Origin: Frankiaceae bacterium
GTDB lineage: Bacteria > Actinomycetota > Actinomycetes > JAVEEB01
Assembly: GCA_030840665.1 (NCBI GenBank)
Contig: JAVEEB010000406.1
Coordinates: 1 to 6,193, forward strand
Length of the DNA: 6,193 bases
Reading direction: 5' to 3'
The position numbers and the translations under genes are program-made. Shown one piece after another: positions 1 to 4,500 of this stretch. Below the pieces are notes generated by a model. That model searched no databases and was not told the DNA's origin. It saw nothing but the letters and a program-made list of their open reading frames with translations. Each line of letters opens with the position of its first letter. Position 1 is the stretch's first letter.

Positions 1-639
1 CCACTGCGCGCCGACGCGGTCCGCAACCGAGCCAGGATCCTGGCCGCCGCGGCGGAGGTCTTCGCCGAGCGCGGCCTCGACGTCACGCTGGACGACATCG
101 CTCACCACGCCGGGCTCGGCGTCGGCACGGTGTACCGGCGCTTCGCCGACAAGGAGCAGCTCATCGACGCGCTCTTCGAGGAGCGCATCGGCGAGGTGGT
201 CGCGCTCGCCGAGACATCGCTGCGCCGGGAGGACGCCTGGGACGGGCTCGTCCGCTTTCTCGAGGGCGTGACCGAGCTGCACGCCTGCGACCGCGGCCTG
301 AAGGAGGTCGCGCTCTCGGGCGTGCACGGCCTCGAGCGCGTAGGCCGCGCTCGAGAGCTCATGTTCCCGCTCGTCACGCGCCTCGTCGTGCGCGCACAGG
401 AGCAGGGCAGCCTGCGGGCCGACCTCGAGCCGACCGACCTGCCGCTGCTGCAGCTCATGCTCGGCGCGCTGAGCGAGTGCACGCGCGACGTCGAGCCGGA
501 GGTCTGGCGGCGCTTCTTGGGCATCCTCACCGACGGGCTTCGGACGCGCCGCGACGGGCCCACCCCGCTGGGCTGCGAGGGCCTGGAGCCCGAGCAGGTG
601 CAGCGGACGATGCGGGCCTGGCGCCCGTCGTCGCGGTAG
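1..639 (+). CDS. TetR/AcrR-family transcriptional repressor, 5' end missing
   Basis: This is a one-component DNA-binding regulator, cytoplasmic and probably dimeric, that would release its operator when a small ligand binds. The frame is open from base 1 and ends at TAG 637-639, giving 212 visible residues; the start codon lies upstream, probably by about ten codons given the usual 190-220 residue length. The N-terminal helix (RNRARILAAAAEVFAERG, visible residues 8-25) leads into the classic TetR helix-turn-helix at residues 29-48 (TLDDIA..AGLGVGTVYRRF), followed by the usual ADKEQLIDALF. Residues 60-200 are a helical ligand/dimer domain with no motif naming a ligand; the tail is Pro/Arg-rich. 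A candidate operator lies 41 bases downstream of the stop. Family assignment is firm; the ligand, the targets and any link to the next gene are unknown. Confidence 0.93.
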   Translation, partial: PLRADAVRNRARILAAAAEVFAERGLDVTLDDIAHHAGLGVGTVYRRFADKEQLIDALFEERIGEVVALAETSLRREDAWDGLVRFLEGVTELHACDRGLKEVALSGVHGLERVGRARELMFPLVTRLVVRAQEQGSLRADLEPTDLPLLQLMLGALSECTRDVEPEVWRRFLGILTDGLRTRRDGPTPLGCEGLEPEQVQRTMRAWRPSSR

Positions 640-679
640 ACCGGTCAGCCTCGGCTTGTAGGCCTTCGTGCGGCATGGT

Positions 680-695
680 TCGACAGTCGTGTCGA
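680..695. promoter_or_regulatory. Inverted repeat TCGACA-N4-TGTCGA, candidate operator
   Basis: The 159-base spacer between the TetR gene and the phosphoesterase gene holds a perfect 6+6 bp dyad with a 4-base spacer (GTCG), and one further G:C pair lies outside a mismatch on each side. Spaced dyads of about this size are typical TetR-type operators, and the position just upstream of a gene fits. I see no convincing -35/-10 pair around it, and TCGA-rich words are common in such GC-rich DNA, so chance is a real alternative. Apart from this dyad I see nothing in 640-798. Confidence 0.3.
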
Positions 696-798
696 CCTAC
701 GTGCCACGACGCAGCTCCATCGAAGGACGACGTACCGGCGCACGGTGAGTCCACAACGCTCGCGCCGGACGGACGACAGACGGCGCGCTGACACAACG

Positions 799-1284
799 AT
801 GCGGATCGCCATCATCAGCGACACGCACATGCCCCGCGGCGACCGGAGGATTCCGCCGAGCTGCCTCGCTCGTTGCCGCGCTGCCGACGCGATCCTGCAC
901 GCCGGGGACCTCGTCGACGTCCCGGTCCTCGAGCTGCTGCGCGGGCTCGGCCCGCCGCTGCACGCCATCTGCGGCAACGTCGACACGGCGGCGATCCGCG
1001 CAGTCCTTCCCGCGCGCGTGGAGGTCGAGCTCGACGGCGTCCGCGTCGGCATGATCCACGCTCCGGGCGCCGCCACGGGCCGGCTGCAGCGCCTGCGCGC
1101 GGCATTTCCGGGCTGTCACGCGGTCGTCTTCGGCCACACGCACATGCCCGAGCACGCCGAGCAGGACGGCTTTCAGATCTTCAACCCCGGGTCACCGACC
1201 GAGCGCCGCCGCGCGCCGCTGCACACGATGGGCATGGCGACCGTCGCGGACGGCGCGATCGCCTTCGAGCTGCTCCCGGCCTGA
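799..1284 (+). CDS. YfcE/MJ0936-type metallophosphoesterase (phosphodiesterase)
   Basis: This is a cytoplasmic, metal-dependent phosphodiesterase of the small calcineurin-like class. It has 161 residues, a normal length for the YfcE/MJ0936 group (about 155-185). All metal-binding motifs are visible in order: D8-x-H10 in ISDTHMP, GD at 36-37 (HAGDLVD), GN at 59-60 followed by D62, H87 (MIHAPG), GH-T-H at 112-115, and the family's NPGS at 129-132. The usual dinuclear Mn/Fe/Zn site should therefore be intact. Family members hydrolyse model phosphodiesters in vitro, and the natural substrate is generally unknown. ATG 799 was chosen because the family begins directly with M-R/K-I-x-x-I-S-D-x-H. 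A GTG 18 codons upstream (745) would add an Arg-rich tail with no family counterpart. No clear Shine-Dalgarno precedes 799. A strong hairpin follows the stop. Confidence 0.92.
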   Translation: MRIAIISDTHMPRGDRRIPPSCLARCRAADAILHAGDLVDVPVLELLRGLGPPLHAICGNVDTAAIRAVLPARVEVELDGVRVGMIHAPGAATGRLQRLRAAFPGCHAVVFGHTHMPEHAEQDGFQIFNPGSPTERRRAPLHTMGMATVADGAIAFELLPA

Positions 1285-1303
1285 CGCGGCCGGAGCCGTC
1301 CCG

Positions 1304-1336
1304 GGCGCCCGACCGACGTCCTGCGGTCGGAGCGCC
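1304..1336 (+). terminator. Stem-loop terminator after the phosphoesterase gene
   Basis: GGCGC (1304-1308) plus CCGACCG (1309-1315) pair with CGGTCGG (1324-1330) plus GCGCC (1332-1336). This makes a 12-bp, nearly all-GC stem with a single bulged A at 1331 and an 8-base loop, starting 20 bases after the stop at 1284. No T-run follows, as is common for hairpin terminators in high-GC actinobacteria. Placement and stability support a terminator; a processing or stabilising hairpin is the alternative. Confidence 0.55.
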
Positions 1337-1503
1337 AACGGTCCCCCGGCACGTCGTCTCGGAGGACGACCCCCCATGCCGTCACCGGCGTGCAGGCGTG
1401 CGGTGCGGCGGAGGCTTTCGTGCGCCTTTCCCGCTTACGCCCCGACCTCGGCCACTGGGAGAGTCCGCCGGAAGCATTCCGCTCAAAGCGACGGGGGTCA
1501 GAC
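1337..1503 (+). promoter_or_regulatory. Probable promoter/leader region of the peroxidase gene
   Basis: This segment lies between the hairpin and the peroxidase ATG and has lower GC than its surroundings. I cannot point to a convincing -35/-10 pair. Visible structure includes a Shine-Dalgarno-like GGAGGA at 1361-1366 nine bases before an ATG at 1376 (a short frame discussed in the findings). There is also a small stem CGGAA-GCA-TTCCG at 1469-1481, an overlapping alternative stem CGCT-CAA-AGCG at 1480-1490, and a G-run (1493-1497) just before ATG 1504. The block CTCAAAGCGACGGGG (1482-1496) superficially recalls the CAAAGCC..CGGG core of GEMM riboswitches, but the required GGCAAACC arm is absent, so I do not call one. 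Confidence 0.35.
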
Positions 1504-1512
1504 ATGGATGTC
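1493..1512 (+). promoter_or_regulatory. Ribosome-binding region and dyad at the peroxidase start
   Basis: A GGGGG run at 1493-1497 lies six bases before ATG 1504 and is the only Shine-Dalgarno-like element near any candidate start of the large gene. It is not the canonical GGAGG. The ATG sits inside an interrupted palindrome GACAT-GG-ATGTC (1501-1512). The start choice rests on this element and on ATG being the first in-frame ATG after the upstream stop at 1282-1284. Confidence 0.4.
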
Positions 1513-4500
1513 TTGCACGCGGCATGGGCCGCGGTTGGGGTTGTTCTCTGCGGTGCCGTGTGGTTCTGCGTATTGCGTCGCACGAGGCAGGCGTCCGCGT
1601 CCGTCGGCATCGTCGTGCTCACAGCCGGGCTGCTCGCCGGCGTCGTGGCTGTAGGTGCACGCCTCGCTCCGAACGCGCAGGCCGCACCGGCGCCTCCCGG
1701 CCAGGGCTTCACCGTCACACCGGGCGATCTGAAGTTCATCCTCAAGCAGATCAAGATCGCCGAGCACCACGCGGCGACGCTGACCGCCGGCAACCCCTGC
1801 GGGACGCTCGTCGGGTCCGGCCCGGACCAGATCCCCGACCGCCTGACGTCCTACGGCCTGCGCACGGTCGACGGCTCGTGCAACAACCTCTTCCCAGGTC
1901 GCGAGACGTTCGCCGCGGCCGACCAGCCGTTTCCGCGTCTGACGAAGCCGACCTTCAAGAGCGCCGAGCCCACGCCGCCCGGCTTCGGACCTCCGGGCCC
2001 GTCCTCCTACGCGCAGAAGAAGGGCAACGTCTTCGACTCGCAGCCGCGCGTCATCTCGAACCTCATCGTCGACCAGACGTCGACGAACCCGGCAGCGATC
2101 CGTGCGGCCGGCTTCCCGGTCCGGACGCAGGGCAACCCGGGGCTCGTGCCGTGCACGACCGATCCCGACCCGACGGCCAACCCGCCCGTGGCAGGCGTTC
2201 CCGCTGACTGCGTGCCGTCGCACCACACCCTCTTCATCCCGAACGTCACGACGGACGTCGGGTTGTCGCCGCCGTACAACTCGCTGTTCACGTTCTTCGG
2301 CCAGTTCTTCGACCACGGCGTCGACCAGACCGTCAAGAGCGGCGGCACGGTGTTCGTGCCACTGCACGACGACGACCCGCTCGTGACGCTCGGCCCGGAC
2401 GGCAAGCCCAACACGGGTGACGAGGTTCCGGCCAGCCAGCGCTTCATGGTCCTCACGCGGGCCCAGAACCAGCCGGGCCCGGACGGCGTCCTCGGCGACG
2501 ATCCCGCGACGCCGCAGGACGAGAGCGCCGACGACGTCCAGGATGCCAACAACACGGACTCGCCCTGGGTCGACCAGAGCCAGACCTACACGTCGCACGC
2601 CTCGCACCAGGCGTTCCTGCGCGAGTACGCCTCCATCCCCGCCGGCCGTGACGGCATCGCCGGCAACGCCGACGACAACGGACCGGTCGACACCGGCAAG
2701 CTGCTCGGCGGCCTGCCGGGCAACGGCGCCACCGGCATGGCGACCTGGGCGTCCGTCAAGGCGCAGGCTGCGAACCGCCTCGGCCTCAGGCTTGTCGACA
2801 AGGACGTGCTGAACATCCCGATGCTCGCCGCCGACCCGTACGGCAACTTCATCCCGGGCCCGCACGGGCTGCCGCAGTACGTCACGAAGGACCACGGGCT
2901 CGTCGAGGGCAACCTCGCCACCCCGGTGCCGGTCCCGGCGGACGTGCGCTACTTCGACACGCCGTTCCTCACGGACATCGCGCACAACGCGGACCCGAGC
3001 CCGCAGGACACCGACCACAACCCGGCCACGCCGCCCGTCGCGCCGACTCCCGACGCGGACAACGTGGCGTCGGCCGACTTCGCCAACCAGCCCCCGGGCA
3101 CGTACGACGACGAGATGCTCGACGCGCACTTCTGCGCCGGTGATGGTCGCGTCAACGAGAACATCGCGCTGACGACGATCCACCAGGTCTTCCACTCCGA
3201 GCACGACCGGCTCGTGGACTACATCAAGGACGTCCTGACCAACGACACGTCGGCGGCCGGCGTCGCGGCGCTGGCCGAGTGGAAGCTCGCCACCGGCGCC
3301 AGCGGCTGGAACGGCTCGCGCCTCTTCCAGGCCGCCCGCTTCGTCACCGAGATGGAGTACCAGCACCTCGTCTTCGAGGAGTTCGCGCGCAAGGTCCAGC
3401 CCGCGGTCCGGCCCTTCCACGTCTACCAGCCGGACATCAACCCGGCGATCCCTGCCGAGTTCGCCCATGCGGTCTACCGCTTCGGGCACTCGATGCTCGA
3501 CGACGACGTGGCGCGGACGAACGTGGATCCCGTGACCGGAGCCAAGAGCGACAACTCGCTGCCGCTGCTCACGGCGTTCCTGAACCCACCGGAGTTCTTC
3601 AACGGCCATGCGGCCGGGACGCTGACGCCCGAGCAGGCTGCGGGCAGCGTCGTCATGGGCTCCTCCGACCAGGTCGGCAACGAGCTCGACGAGTTCGTGA
3701 CCGAGACGCTGCGCAACAACCTGCTCGGTCTGCCGCTCGACCTGCCGACGCTCAACATGGCGCGCGCCCGTGACGCGGGTGTCCCGTCGCTCAACGAGGT
3801 CCGCCGGCAGGCCTTCGCGGCCACGAACGACGGCGCGATGACCCCGTACACGAGCTGGTCGGACTTCGGCCAGCACCTCAAGCACCCGGAGTCGCTCATC
3901 AACTTCGTGGCGGCGTACGGGCAGCACCCGACCATCACCGGCGTGACGACGCTGGCCGCCAAGCGGGCGGCCGCGAAGGCGATCGTCGATCCCGCAGTGC
4001 CGACCGACGCCCCGGCCGACGCCGCGGACTTCATGTTCAGCTCCGGCACGTGGGCCAACCGCGCCACGGGTCTGGATGACGTGGACCTGTGGGTCGGCGG
4101 GCTCGCGGAGCTCACGAACCTCAACGGCGGCCTGCTGGGCAGCACGTTCAACTACGTGTTCCAGTCGTCGCTCGAGAACCTGCAGGACGCCGACCGGCTG
4201 TACTACCTCAACCGGACCGTCGGCATGAACCTGCGCACGCAGCTCGAGGGCAACTCCTTCGCCGAGCTGATCCAGCGCAACACGGAGGGCACGAACACGC
4301 TGAAGGCCGACGCGTTCGCAACCGCCGACTGCAAGTTCCAGCTGTCCAACCTCGCCGGCACGGCCGCCGGGTTCGGGACGTTCGGAGCCACCGTGGCCGA
4401 TGACCCGACCACGCTGGACTGCGACGAGAGCAAGCTGCTCCTGCGCAAGCCGGACGGCACGATCCAGTACCGCCAGTTCAACACCGTCGACCCGTCGGGT

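Noticed and set aside
640..679. Weak stem GCCT-N8-AGGC (648-663) after the TetR stop as a terminator.
   Set aside because: Only four base pairs, with no T-run; too weak to call.
1441..1540. Possible GEMM (cyclic di-GMP) or cobalamin riboswitch, suggested by CTCAAAGCGACGGGG and GCCACTGGG.
   Set aside because: The other required conserved blocks (GGCAAACC arm and tetraloop for GEMM; the full B12 box and upstream pairing for cobalamin) are not present in a workable order. A covariance-model search would decide.
873..2207. A 444-codon plus-strand frame crossing the phosphoesterase, the intergenic hairpin and the peroxidase start.
   Set aside because: The translation is dominated by Arg, Pro, Ala and Gly with no domain, and it overlaps two well-supported genes in another frame. 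It is a GC-bias artefact.
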